Notes: a model not told the origin generated them from the sequence alone. A stretch of DNA of 64,000 bases from Ziziphus jujuba (GCF_031755915.1 NC_083388.1:8369001-8433000), one strand, 5' to 3'. Counted from the stretch's first letter, positions 1-11,309 are shown. Numbers and translations: made by a program.

Positions 1-777
1 GAGAAGTTTGAATCAAAGATTTCATCCTTGGAGGAGTCAAGAGACTTGAATTAGATTTCTTTATCAGAGCTTGTTAATGCTTTACAAGCAACTGAACGAA
101 AAAGATCTATAAGACAAGAAGAGGCTTCAGAAAATGCTTTTCTAGCACTACAAAAAGGCAAGTCTCCAGCAAACAATAACCAAAGGAAGCAGCAAGGTGG
201 AGGAAGTAATGATAAAGGACGAGATGGTGTTGGTACAAACAGAGAGGGTGAAAGAAAGAAGTTTATGATATGCTCTCATTGCAAAAAGGACAACCATTCT
301 GAAAAATATTGCTGGTTTAGGCCTAATGTTTAATGTAGAGCGTGCAAACAACTTGGACATGTTGAAAAAGTTTTCAAAAAAAAAGGACAGCCAATGCAAC
401 AAGCACACCAAGTACAAGTTGCTGATGAAGCATGGCAAAGTGAGGAAAGGCTGTTTGTTGCTACATGTTATATAGAAAACGGTAGCAAAGAAGCTTGGTT
501 GGTGGATAGTGGTTGTACTCAACACATGACACATGATGCTGATCTCTTCAAGTGCTTAAACAGAAGCTTTGTTTCCCAAGTCCAAATTGGAAATAAAGAC
601 TTTATTCAAGTTCAAGGCAAAGGAGATGTGGCTGTGAAAACTTCAACAGGTACTAAACTCATTTCAAATGTGTTATATGTACCTGAAATTAATCAAAGCT
701 TGTTGAGTGTGGGACAAATGCTTGAAAATGGATATTCTCTGAATTTTCAAGATAAGTCTTGCACAATATATGATTAA
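1..777 (+). pseudogene. copia gag C-terminus and protease
   Basis: Two CCHC knuckles are readable: CSHC-x4-H-x4-C near 274-315, then CRAC-x4-H near 334-375 whose last Cys is Phe. A stop (331-333) lies between them. The protease active site is WLVDSGCTQHMT around 496-531, with the DSG catalytic Asp intact. A copia-like segment follows, containing LYVPEINQSLLSVGQ near 676-720, which precedes integrase in intact elements. The frame ends at 775-777 and continues as NVGMKDKSFEVEWN without any integrase. Stops at 52-54 and 331-333 make the gag part non-functional. Confidence 0.88.
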
Positions 778-942
778 CATGGAAGTGAAATTCTAAATGT
801 TGGAATGAAAGATAAAAGCTTTGAAGTAGAATGGAATTGGAAAAAGAGTGAAGTTCAACCCTCAGAAGAGAATTTTATCCAAGAACATGATGAAATTAAG
901 GAGGAGGCTGATTTAGATGATGAAAATGTCATTGGAATCTGA

Positions 943-1484
943 GGTATAAGACCCTTGACAGATGTATATGAGAGATGCATCTGAGGTACAAGACCCTTAA
1001 CTGATGCATCCGAGAGAAGCATGCGAGGTATAAGACCTTTGTCCGATATCCGAGGTAAAAGACCCCTGACCGATGTCCGAGGTAGAAGACCCCTGACCGA
1101 TGTCCAAGGTAGAAGACCATTGACAGATGTCCGAGGTAAAAGACATGTGACCGATATCCGAGGTACAAGACCCCTGGCTGATGTCCGAGGTAAAAGACCT
1201 CTGACTGATGTCCGAGGTATAAAACCTTTGTCCGATGTTCGAGGTAAAAGACACCTGACCGATGTCTGAGGTAGAAGACCGTTGACCGATGTCCGAGGTA
1301 AAAGACCCGTGACCGATGTCCGTGGTACAAGACCCCTGGCTGATGTCCAAGGTAAAAGACCCCTAACCGATGTCCCAGGTAGAAGACTGTTGACCGATGT
1401 CCGAGGCAAAAGACCCATGACCGATGTCTGAGGTACAAGACCCCTGGCTGATGTTCGAGGTGTAAGGCCCTTGACAAATGTATA
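943..1484 (+). repeat. 27-bp in-frame tandem array expanded from the copia IN-RT linker
   Basis: Sixteen exact-length 27-bp units (1027-1458) each encode a nonapeptide of the form G-x-R-P-L-x-D-V-R. Two longer units precede them (943 and 985; one contains RPLTDVYERC) and a final unit runs into the native RPLTNVYEGC motif at the start of the RT region. Period and frame are kept throughout, so the array is continuous with RT. Variants recur in a K/T/K/R order, suggesting about 108-bp higher-order duplication. Arg CGA codons have become TGA at 1267-1269 and 1429-1431. Coding-like frames on the opposite strand here are only the shadow of the 27-bp period. Confidence 0.93.
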
Positions 1485-1959
1485 TGAGGGATGCCACCTA
1501 GCATTGTGTGATCCAATTACTTTCTATGATGCAAATCAGTTTGGGACACGAAGAGAAGCCATGGAAACTAAAATCAGCATGATAAACAAAAACAAGACTT
1601 GGGATTTGGTGAAAAAACCTCAAGGCAAAAAGGAAATTGAAGTGAAGTGGGTCTTTAGGAGCAAGCTCAATGCAGATGGTACTATAAACAAGCATAAAGC
1701 AAGATTGGTAGAAAAGAATTATGTGCAGCAATCAAGTATTGATTGTGGAGATACGTTTGCACCAGTTGCAAGGCATGAGACAATCAAATTTCTACTAGCT
1801 CTTGCTGCTAAAGAAGGTTGTAAAGTTTACCAGTTAGATGTGAAATCCGCATTTCTAAATGGTTACTTGCAAGAAGAAGTGTATGTTGAACAACCTGATA
1901 GCTTTGTTGTTCAAGGAAAGGAAGACAAAGTTTATAAGCTAAAAGAAATGGTGAAGTGA
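1459..1959 (+). pseudogene. copia reverse transcriptase, N-terminal part
   Basis: The frame reads from the linker into typical copia RT sequence: METKISMINKNKTWDLV, KWVFRSKLNADGTI, DTFAPVARHETIKFLLALAA, then QLDVKSAFLNGYLQEEVYVEQP. The first catalytic Asp is in the LDVKSAFL motif. The frame ends at 1957-1959 just after VYKLKE, where intact elements continue with YGLKQAP; the YxDD catalytic motif is deleted. The domain cannot be active. Confidence 0.93.
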
Positions 1960-2087
1960 AGCTGGTTCATTGCAAGTTTGAGGTCCAACTTGCTGATATT
2001 TTGACAAAAGCCTTGCCAAGAAAAAGGTTTGAAACATTAAGAAATGATCTTAGTGTTTCCAGCAAAAGTGTTAAGGATGAGTGTTAG
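1956..2087 (+). pseudogene. copia RNase H C-terminal tail
   Basis: A different frame from the RT reads VHCKFEVQLADILTKALPRK and ends with a TAG at 2085-2087, just inside the 3' LTR. LADILTKALPRKRFE is the conserved end of copia RNase H (the ADxxTK motif). Its direct junction with the truncated RT shows a large internal deletion of the rest of RT and RNase H. Confidence 0.88.
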
Positions 2088-2369
2088 TGTAATGACACTT
2101 TTGTTGGTGTCTTAGTTCCTTTTTGATGTTTAGTTACTTTATATTCAGCTTTTTGATAAAACACTGTTGTATTAGGTAACCAAAGTATGACTTGTCTTTT
2201 CGTGGTATGATTACTGCAATAGTAGGTGAAAAATAGGTGATTTACTGTTGTAAGCTTATGTTTATATATTTTTGTCCAGAAATGAATGAAGTAAGTTTTT
2301 CACACCAATTTACGCTCGTTGTTTTCTTTCATTTCCTTTTGTTGTGTTTTTTGTTCCAAAAATCCAACA
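2082..2369 (+). repeat. 3' LTR of the copia element (288 bp)
   Basis: It starts TGTTAG at the end of the polyprotein and ends CCAACA, giving TG...CA ends with a short imperfect inverted repeat. Immediately after 2369 the subtilase coding sequence begins on the other strand. The 5' LTR is outside the window, so neither LTR divergence nor target duplication can be measured here. Confidence 0.75.
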
Positions 2370-3866
2370 GACTACATGGGCCCAGAGTTGCCAGCAGAAT
2401 TTTCAGTCAATACCCTTTTCTTCAATCCATGAAAAGCACCAATGGCTATAGGATCTTCATCATAATCAACTGCTTGATACGAGGCTATGATGATGTCAAA
2501 CCCTATTGGCAATAGCATAATCTAAACCAGCCAAGATACTTCTTATATTGCAAAGTGCCCAAATCGACTGCATACTTTATACACAGCAATTCTTGCAAAA
2601 GGAACTGCTCCTCTTGCAGTGCCTTTTGCTGTTCCAAAGAAGCTGTCATCGCCTATAGCATTTCCCACTGCTGTAGTGGCTGTATGGGTCCATAGACTTC
2701 CGTATCTAGCATCGGTAATAGTTATTTGTTCTGAGTCATAAAATCGAGCTCCAATGATCTTACTGTAATTATGTATGAATCGTTTCATATGATTGATAAG
2801 ATTTCTATGTATAATAGATTGAGTAAGGGACTGTAAAATTTTTATGAAAAGTGTCTAATCAAAGTCTAAATGAAATTGAGAATAGTGGAGGAAACAGACA
2901 AATACTTGTTGCATGTGAAATTGGCACCACCACTGCAGACTCCTTTTCACTTCTTTGGAGCAGGACGAAAACCTTCATCCCTAAAGCTATGTGATTGAGG
3001 CCAAACTCCAGTCTCTAGAACACCAATTATAATATGACTCCCGGGGTGGCATTTCTTTTGGATTCCTTGTGGAGACCCATGAAGTCCCAAGATCTTGTTG
3101 TTTGAAGTTTAAAATTTCTATTAGGAAGTAAAGCAACTACTCCGTTAATCTCTGTAAATCAAGGTTCATCATTTATTCTTGTTAATGACACTGATATATG
3201 TAATAGTATACTATATATATATATATATATAATGGCAAGAAGAGTCTGAGACAGAGCACATGTACCAGCAATCCTTTGTCTTTTAGTATCAAGTAAGTCT
3301 GGCTGCAAAGCCATTGAACTCCTTTTGTAACTTCTACTTAAAGACTTCTCTACAGTGCTGCTTTATGTCAAAATCAGCTAATCCAATTTTTGTTTTTTTT
3401 TTGGGGGGGGGAGGGATTGTGTGTGGTGGGGGGTGAAATATGGAAAATTTGGAGAGAAACATGATGATCATCTGAAAAGCCTAAGCTGCAACTGAATATA
3501 TAAATAACTTGATATTGGAAGATTATTACCTGCGCTGAAGAATTCCTTGTAGTGGACTTATGTGGTTAGCTGTTGGTGAGTACAACACATCATCAGGACA
3601 TGAACCCATATACACAATATATTCCTGATTATCATCATGATTATCATAGAATTTATAGTCAAGCTGGCTATTAATGGCATAAAAATTGGATACTACATAA
3701 TTTTTATTTATCATCATCAAGCAGTAGTCAAGAAAATTAGTGTTGCAGAAAAGAAAGTACTTGCCTTTCTATCATCGTTTTCAATGGCTCTGTATGTTAA
3801 GCTCATGGAGAGCACGAAAATGAAGATCAGCAAATGATAAAAAATAAGACATCCACCCTTTGCCAT
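2370..3866 (-). pseudogene. Subtilisin-like protease (SBT), N-terminal half, broken
   Basis: Read from 3866 down: ATG at 3864-3866 with a hydrophobic signal peptide (MAKGGCLIFYHLLIFIFVLSM), then an I9 prodomain exon at about 3628-3534 (EYIVYMGS, followed by a good GT donor). Next is the Asp-site exon near 3115-2910 (TTRSWDFMGL, GVLETGVWPQS) and the His-site exon near 2766-2543 (WTHTATTAVGN, GTARGAVPFARIAVYKVC). Last is the oxyanion-site sequence ([15 protein letters not shown]) at about 2450-2375. The catalytic Asp motif DTG is ETG. A UGA replaces the Trp expected after PAPKK. The HGTH catalytic motif reads LWTH. Further stops lie after FGHFAI. The copia LTR cuts the gene just after the NSGP motif. 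Family: plant S8 subtilase of the cucumisin/SBT4 kind. Confidence 0.88.
3212..3232. repeat. (AT)n microsatellite
   Basis: Uninterrupted TA/AT run in an intron-like part of the subtilase pseudogene. Confidence 0.95.
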
Positions 3867-4380
3867 TTTTGGTTTAACCAATATTTGTCCAATAATCTTT
3901 GATAATGTGGATGAGACATTTATACTGCCAAAATTCAAGAAATATTTGTTATTACCATTATGCATCCAGATTGTTTCCATTCAGGTGGATTACAAATTTG
4001 GAATACTAGAGACAATTTGGATTTTTTAATCATATTTGTAACGTCAGGAAATGCTAGCTACATTACTTGCACTTCTGGTTTCTTGGATTTATAAGCACTT
4101 TAACTTTCTATTTTTTTCTCCTTTTTTTTTTTTTTTTTGGGTTGTTTGGATACTAGACTAGCTGTTTTATTTTCATATAATTAAGCTAACAAAATCCCAA
4201 CTCAATTAATTTGTTCCAAATAAGAAAACATGCTTTAACTTCTATAATTAAATTGCTGCCTAACAAGTTATGATTATGATATCCATAAAATAGAGGATAT
4301 GGTCAACCTTCCTTTATTTTAACTCTGGGACAACATTTCAAGCCAATTATGATTTGACAAGTAAACTTTACTTGAAGATA

Positions 4381-4422
<42 letters not shown>

Positions 4423-5571
4423 TCAAAACTATTTATACATATATGATATACGTAATTATAATGTGTATATATTGAAGCTGTTATTTCTAAATGTTGTATG
4501 TGCTTGTGCTACCTATAAGATAGCATATTACAAACAAGAAAAGAAAAAAGTTATAATGCGCATAAATATTATTTCTGGTATATATTTCTATCTCGAAGGC
4601 AGTTATAGTTGGTTATTGTATGGCAAGATTACTGGAGTTAGCTATATGTTATAAAGCTTGAATAAACTTATACAGAGTTTGACGTATTTGAGTTTGTAGA
4701 GTGAGAAAATCTGGGATTGTTTTCTCTGAGGTATTAATGAAGCTATTGCAAAACATGTGAGTTTATGATTAATACATCAATCTAGATTCTTCAACAGTGG
4801 ATATAGGAACGTCCATTACATTCTGAACCAGTATATATTTGTTGTTTGATATTGCACATTGTTTGTTCTTTGTCTCGTTTACTGTGGGTGTGTGTTCTGC
4901 AAATCTGGTGAGACTCCTGAGAGAACATCAGTTGTTGCTTGTGCTTAGCATTCGGGATTATAGTGACTTTGCTACTGAACTATCCTTTAGGAGACAAGTA
5001 GAGCTTAGTAACATTGACAGTGATGAAGTCAAAGAGTTTGATTTGGGAATCTGTATTGTATAATATGTGATAGGTACAAAAATCATTCACATATTTAAAT
5101 TTGCAAGAACAGCAATGTTAATGCTAAAATTGAAATTAAATTACAGAATGAATGCTAGCAATGTTAATGCTAAAATTAAAAAATTTCCCCAGTTTTTTTA
5201 ATGCAGATATTGTTGAATGCCTATGGCTATGTTAGTTGATCTATCATATGTAATTGACATATTTCCTACGTTGTTTTTGTGATAATTCTGAAATATTATT
5301 TGAGTTTATAGCTGAATTGGTTTTGATAATGATTTTGTTTTCCAGGAAAAGTAGATCTAGCTATACTTTGAAGAAATGCATGAATGAAAATGTATCATGC
5401 GCATTAAACTTCTTAGGATTTTGATGAAATCGATCTTACTTTCTTAACAACTATATGTTACTTAACCGCAAAGAAACATAAATGCTATTAGATTCTTACA
5501 AAACCAGAAGCAAACGGAATTTCTGATTTCCATTTGGATGAAGTTCATAGCTGATTACCATTGCTACAAGC
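3867..5571. other. Intergenic AT-rich DNA between subtilase copies
   Basis: No recognisable coding sequence. It contains a poly-T tract near 4121-4138 and the GT microsatellite. A 74-codon open frame at 4839-5063 (plus) has no motif I recognise and I do not call it a gene. Confidence 0.6.
4383..4420. repeat. (GT)19 microsatellite
   Basis: Perfect dinucleotide run. Likely polymorphic in length. Confidence 0.97.
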
Positions 5572-7520
5572 TTAATTAAAAACAAAGACAGGAATTCTGA
5601 CAGTTTGAACACCATTAGACCACACAATTAATGAAGACAACTTGGTTCCACTGGCACTTGCTACAACTCCTTTAACAGTCACAATGAAGGTCTTCTCCTC
5701 ATTCACAGGTTTGAAGGAAAGAACTTCAGGCACCACATTGATATCGAGTTCAGAATCTGTAATGACTTTGCCTTGCAAGGATATTTCAAGGCCAACAGTC
5801 TCAAGTCTTCCCTTAAACTCAACTGTAAAGGACCCAGTTTCATTCAGTTGCTGGGAAAACGAAGGATAATTGAGATCCTTAAACTCAATAGGGACTTTTG
5901 TGCAAGTGCTATTATCTGCAGATATAGCCCGTACTTTGTCCTTGGTATAGCCAATGCCACATAGAATCTTTATGTAACCTTCTCGAGAAGTTTCATACAA
6001 GTCCAGGATCAATGGCTTTCACAGGATTAACATGCCATGCTCCATAACCAAATTCTCTAGCAGAACTTTGATTACAATTCATCACCCAAGCTATAACTAA
6101 CACAAATAAATTATGAGACCAGTTGTAAAGTCAATTTGAACATAAAATTAACAGCCTCTAACATTAAGCTATAAGGATTAAGTATGATTCAACTATGTGA
6201 ATTAAGTAACGCATTCTAACAGGTACAATGTGACTTGTATTTATTTTTATGAAAATTTTATATGATTTTTAGAAAATATATACTGGTATACATAAGAGAC
6301 GATTGTATGGCTGAAGAAGACCAATTAGGGTGAAATGTTTTAACATATGCAGCTACTCCAGCGGCATGGGGACAAGATGTTGAGGTTCTATATATTATAC
6401 TGTATTTTACCCTCCTTTGCTCAGTTTGAAAATCCAAAGGTGAAACTACAGGCGTATATGCTGCCAAATATCTACCCCTGGGTCTGTTATCTCTGGCTGC
6501 AGCACATCTCAGCATAACATAAGCAAAATTCCATGAAAACAAAAATATTTTACATGGAAAAAAAAAAAAATGAGAGAAATAGATTCTCAAAAATATATGT
6601 ACCTTCAAAATATCTGGTGTAATGCCATTTGTTCTTTGTGCAGAGAAAGAAGCAACTTTAGGAGCAGCAAGAATCTATTATATCTTCCTTTTCAATATGT
6701 TTCCTTGAGGATTTCTGTAAAACAAGCAAAATACAAACTTTAACAGTTTAAAGAACAAATACAACTAGTCACATGTATAGCAACCTCAATATGTTTTTTG
6801 ACATAGTAATCATACTTTGTGGAATTGAAGTAGGTTTGGACAGTGGTATGGTCTTCAGAGCTTAAACATGATAAAGGAAGTTGTTTAACAAAAGGAGTAT
6901 CAGATGCATTTATTTTCATATATATAGAAATAGTCACATCAGCTAAAGCCTGTGCAGCTGGTGACATATCACATAACAAAATCTTTCTCTTCACTGCACC
7001 CCCTGTTTATGCAGATATTTAAACAGCTGCTGAAATGCTATAAATAGCGAGAAGTTTATCTTCTTTGGTTCTCAATGCTATGGTTATAATTTTTCCAAGG
7101 CTAATTGGAAGACACTGTTAGCTGGTGTCACCTCAATTGCAGAAACCATTCATGACTTGTTCTCCATAAACTAGAGGAAAGCTTGTTCCATTCATTATGA
7201 AAGAGTTAATTGTATTTCCCTGTTTATACGGTTCACAAAAGAAGTGTTAAAAAGATATAGAAGATGTTATGTGTAACCTCCAGTGAGAGAATACCAATAA
7301 ATTGGCAACTCATATTCTGGATAATCTCACATTGAAAATTTGCATCATCAGCATAATATGTTAATACGTCATGTTTTCATTGACTATCAAAACTGGTGAT
7401 TAGTAGATGGAACTAAATGCAGGATGAGTGAGATTTACAAGCAGAGTATTTCCATTTCCAAGAACAACTTTGTTTACAATCTGTCTCTCTGTGCTGCTTG
7501 CTTCCACTGGCATCATAGGA
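5572..7520 (-). pseudogene. Subtilisin-like protease, C-terminal half (copy A)
   Basis: Read from 7520 down: VVLGNGNTL (about 7460), NSFIMNGTSFPLVYG (about 7215-7150), PA-domain sequence at 6994-6740 (KILLCD, VQTYFNSTK), Ser-site exon at about 6500-6290 (TSCPHAAGVAAYVKTFHPNWS), and the fibronectin-III-like C-terminal exon 6012-5572, which is open for 146 codons and ends at a natural stop. The Ser motif GTSMS reads RTSTS, so the conserved Gly is lost. Prodomain, catalytic Asp and His exons are absent. No intact enzyme can come from it. Confidence 0.86.
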
Positions 7521-7529
7521 TAAAACCTC

Positions 7530-9370
7530 CTCATAGTCTTCATTGCCTAAAGCTGAAGCAGGCAAAGGGAGATCCAGAGAATCATCGCTGTTCTCTCCTG
7601 ATATAAGCCAAATTTCATTTTGATCGTAGCCAATGCTGCATGGAAATTGTACGTAGTCTTCTTTAGAGGCTTCATACACAAGTCCAAGATCTATGCCTTT
7701 AATATAGGATCAACATGCCCATATATATCCATAACCAAATTCACCGTTGGAACCTTTAGTATTGTTCATGATCCAAGCTATAGGTAACCAAATTTTGTTG
7801 GCCATATGGAGATTTAATTTTAGAATGAGACCAATCAGACACTTAAAAAAAAGAAAAAAAAAAAAAAAAGCGCTATATGAATGAGAAAATATACACCAGT
7901 AGTCATGAGAGAGGATTTTGTGACTGAAGGTGACCAATGAGGATGGAATATTTTAACATATGCAGCTACTCCAGCAGCATGAGGGAAAGACATGGAGGTT
8001 CCAGATAATATATTGAATTTCACCCTCCTCGATTCATCAATGCCTACCGAGGTTGAAGTAAATGGTGAAAATGCAGCTAAAATATCTATCCCTGGGGCTG
8101 TTGTATCTGGCTGCAGCATAATTTAGCATAATCTAAGTGAAATACTACGAAGAAAGATACGAGTATTAGGTAATAGAAAACGTGAACCTTCAAATCTCTA
8201 AAACCCTTATTCAAACCCCAGTTCGAGCAGGAGAAGTACGCAGTGCTAATATGCCTTGGATATGATCCACATCTCAGGGTCAGGCGCGGATGAACAAGAT
8301 AAGAGTAATAGGTAATAGAAAACGTGAACCTTCAAATCTCTGATATGGTTGTATTTGGCCCACGTGATGAAGAGAAGGAAGCGACTGTAGGAGTAACAGA
8401 ATCTTTTATTACTCTACTTTTTAATATGTTTGCTTGAGATTTTCTTTGACATAAGAAAAAAGATCGAACTACTCGAACAAGCTAAGAAAACGAATGTATG
8501 GACTGGAAGGCTTACTCTATGGAATTTGCGTAGGACAAAGCCTCCTCATAGTCTTCAAAGCTTAAAGCTGATGCAGGCAATGGTACAACATAAGAAATAT
8601 CATCGTACATGTCATTCTTCATAAGTAGGCCAGGTGCAACAGCACTAGCAGCCTCAGTTTCTCCAATAAACTTATCACAAAGTAAAATATTTCCCTCTAC
8701 TTTGCTATGCTCTATGCACTGTGTGAAGTACTCTAGAAGGATCTAAAGTTGTCTTGATTTTTCTTAAAAGCGGAGCTAAACAGCTAGTGTCTAAGAATTG
8801 ATGAAAAGGAAAAAATCTATAATTAAACTATTAATATATCAAATCTAGAAGCATCCAATCAACCGACTTTAACAAATATAAATAGATGATGCATGGCTCT
8901 TTTTTATGTACTCTTGTCCAATAATAAAATAAAGAGAATAAATGATTATGTGAGCAAGTGTGTGTGTTTTTTACCAACTGAGAAGAGTGTAAAAGGTGGT
9001 TTGCGTCGTGTCCTAGTGTGAGCTATTAAAAAGTCAAGTGAGTATGAGTGTGTGTAAGTTGCTCTCTTTGTGTGTGTGTGAGTATACTAATTTTTTATAA
9101 ATTAATAAAAACCAATTTTTGTTTACTTTTTAGTCCTCTATCTCCAACAGCAAACACTAAAGAAGTCATACTGTTATCTTTTTATTAACATAAAGCTTTA
9201 AATTTTCTAAAGATGAAATAATTTGGATAGCTGAAATTACCTAACATCAGAATCGTTGCACAAATCAACTAAAGCAAATTTTCCATATGTAAGAGGAAGT
9301 TTGTCCTGTTCAATGTGAAAGAATTAACTGACTTGCCCTGTTTGTACAAAGCAATATAGTTTATAGCAAA
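7530..9370 (-). pseudogene. Subtilisin-like protease, C-terminal half (copy B), scrambled end
   Basis: Read from 9370 down: VNSFTLN (about 9340-9240), PA domain at about 8720-8540 (ILLCDKFIGE, ALSFEDYEEALSY), Ser-site exon 8119-7870 with an intact GTSMSFPHAAGVAAYVK and TTAPGIDILAAFSP, then the start of the C-terminal domain (YEASKEDYVQF, CSIGYD) at 7679-7610. The expected Fn-III domain does not follow. Instead a second PA-type piece (LPLPASALGNEDYEEVLSY, about 7590-7530) is fused in the same frame, out of normal order, and then runs into copy A. N-terminal catalytic exons are missing. Confidence 0.84.
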
Positions 9371-9549
9371 GGACTCCACAGTCATGAAAATAGAATTACG
9401 TAGTTAGTTTTTAATTAAAATATCTGAATAGAATTGGGTGCAAACCTTGCAAATAGGGAACAAATTACGGGAGAAGATCCTCCCGTAACATATTGTGTGA
9501 TTCTAAAATCTATATCAAATTCTACCAAGACTTCCTTATAAAAACCGGA

Positions 9550-9575
9550 TTATATATATATATATATATATATAT
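9550..9575. repeat. (TA)n microsatellite
   Basis: Continuous TA run in non-coding DNA. Confidence 0.95.
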
Positions 9576-10093
9576 TAAAAGGGATTAAAAAAACAATCTT
9601 GTATGACTTTTAAATTAATCATGTTAAAACGGCGGAGCGATCCTTTAATTAAAATCCTACAAAAAAAAGACTGATAAAGATGAACATAAAAGGGCCCCCA
9701 CATTTTTTCTGTTAAGCCTAGCTAAAAAGGAAACATTTTGTATGTCCTTGATTAGTGTATTTTTACTTTTAACCATAAAAACTATTTTAGTTCTATCAAA
9801 GTTTGATTAAGAAAAAAATTTTATTTAGGCCCACCTTATTGTTGAATGCTACCTATGTCAAAGAATGTGTGAAGAATGCACATTTATGGAGCGGAGAACG
9901 AGGATATCGTGTAAACTAGAAGAGGAAGGGAAGAGAAGAACGGTTTCAAAAAATAAATAATTAATTAATCAATCAATGCGCAAGGACTTAAAAAGAACTT
10001 TTTGCCAATGGTGGGTTTTCAAAGATGGTTGCTTGGGTTTTTCACCGTTTTTCTTTACCACCAATGTTTTCCATAGTTTTTTCTTTTCTTTTC

Positions 10094-10126
<33 letters not shown>

Positions 10127-10229
10127 TCTGTTTCCTTCGTCAAGCCTTTGGTGAGGGTGGTTTTCACTTTCTTTTTTTCAGAGCTTTAGAGAGAGAAAGA
10201 TATGGATTCAAATTTGCAAAGAGTGAAGA

Positions 10230-10249
10230 AGAGAGAGAGAGAGAGAGAG
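10230..10249. repeat. (GA)n microsatellite
   Basis: Continuous GA run just downstream of a long T tract. Confidence 0.93.
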
Positions 10250-10604
10250 TATGTGGGAAATGAACAGTCTTGAAGTGTGAAGTAAAGTTATGTGTGTGGA
10301 AGGAGAGAACGAAGATAACGATTTTAAAAAAATAATAATAAATATAAAATTCAATTAATTAATTAATTAATCATTGGATAAGGCTTAAATGGAATTTTGG
10401 AATGTAGGGAATTTATGAAGTTGGCAGAATTTTAATTATTTTGATGGATGGGCTGTTTTTTATTTAATAAGGCCGGGCATTGTCAAAAAAAATAAATAAT
10501 TTAAAAATAAAAATAAAATCCTTTTTTTTTTTTTTTTAATTGACCCAATGAGAATCGGATCAATTTCCCTTTTTGGGTCACATTTTTTATATACTCAATT
10601 CAAA

Positions 10605-10900
10605 TGGGCCACGGAACTCAAGTGCTCTTCGACAGAAAGCCCATGATACCCAGGACAGCCCACCCCAAACCCTAGAACTCAATTCGCCACCACCCTATGC
10701 TAACACATTAATATCAATTATATTTTTTAAAAAATTTCAAAAGACATTCATATCCTTATTTCATTTTACTTCAATTAATTTCCATGAAAAATCCTTATTT
10801 CACCCCATCCCACACCACGTTTTTCACTTATAATCCTTATTTTTTGATCCACTATAAACAGAACCCATCCGAGGCTTAGTTTCTTCCTCACAGAGCATCA
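10605..10900 (+). promoter_or_regulatory. Orphan promoter-like cluster: telo-box, site II motifs, TATA
   Basis: TGGGCC at 10605-10610, AGCCCA at 10638-10643 and 10657-10662, and the telo-box AAACCCTAG at 10667-10675 lie together, with a TATAAA at 10853-10858. Telo-box plus site II (GGCCCA/TGGGCC) is the known signature of plant ribosomal-protein and other growth-linked promoters. No open frame follows: the sequence after the TATA box enters a poly-T tract. It may drive a non-coding RNA or be a remnant. Motif co-occurrence by chance is possible. Confidence 0.35.
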
Positions 10901-11309
10901 TTAGTTTTTTTTTTTTTTTTTTTGGTTTATTCTTGCCATGTATATGTATATATATTGTGGAGTTGATATTTACATTAAAAACATGGAATTTTAAAAATAT
11001 ATAACATTTCTTGAGTACAATATGATATATTTAGGAGTGTGAATTATTTTATTGGTGTTTAAAACCGGTTCAAAATTTGAAATTTTAAAAATTTATGTTA
11101 GATTAAGGTTTTTGTATGAAAGTTATTATAATCTAGGTTTTAGGATAGATTGACACTGGGTATCAGTAGGAAATGAAGAGACGAAAAAAAGGGACTGGTT
11201 TGGCCTGAAACGGTATTCGGAGGTGGGAGAAACGGCAGGGTTGGCATTCCCATCCGAGACCCAGTTCAAGTGATTTCGGGTCGACCCGACTGGAGGTTCA
11301 AGGAGAAGC

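Larger units (their letters stand above)
1..2369 (+). mobile_element. Ty1/copia retrotransposon, internally deleted, 5' end outside window
   Basis: Gag zinc knuckles, aspartic protease, first part of reverse transcriptase and the last residues of RNase H occur in that order on one strand, followed by a 3' LTR. This is copia (PR-IN-RT-RH) order. The integrase is missing: the protease-side sequence runs directly into the acidic linker that normally precedes RT. A second deletion joins RT to the RNase H end. One frame runs from base 1 to 1959, broken by stops at 52-54, 331-333, 775-777, 940-942, 982-984, 1267-1269 and 1429-1431. The element sits inside a subtilase pseudogene. It is a dead, non-autonomous remnant; only the 3' target-site junction is visible. 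Confidence 0.9.

Noticed and set aside
1027..1458. Possible CRISPR-like array
   Set aside because: Units are contiguous with no spacers, the sequence is eukaryotic, and the repeats encode a retroelement linker motif.
855..1516. Long open frames on the minus strand (up to 195 codons) across the repeat array
   Set aside because: They exist because a 27-bp period keeps all frames in register; the plus-strand frame continues into RT and explains the sequence.
9976..10263. 95-codon plus-strand frame
   Set aside because: Most of it is poly-Phe from a T tract and Glu/Arg from a GA repeat.
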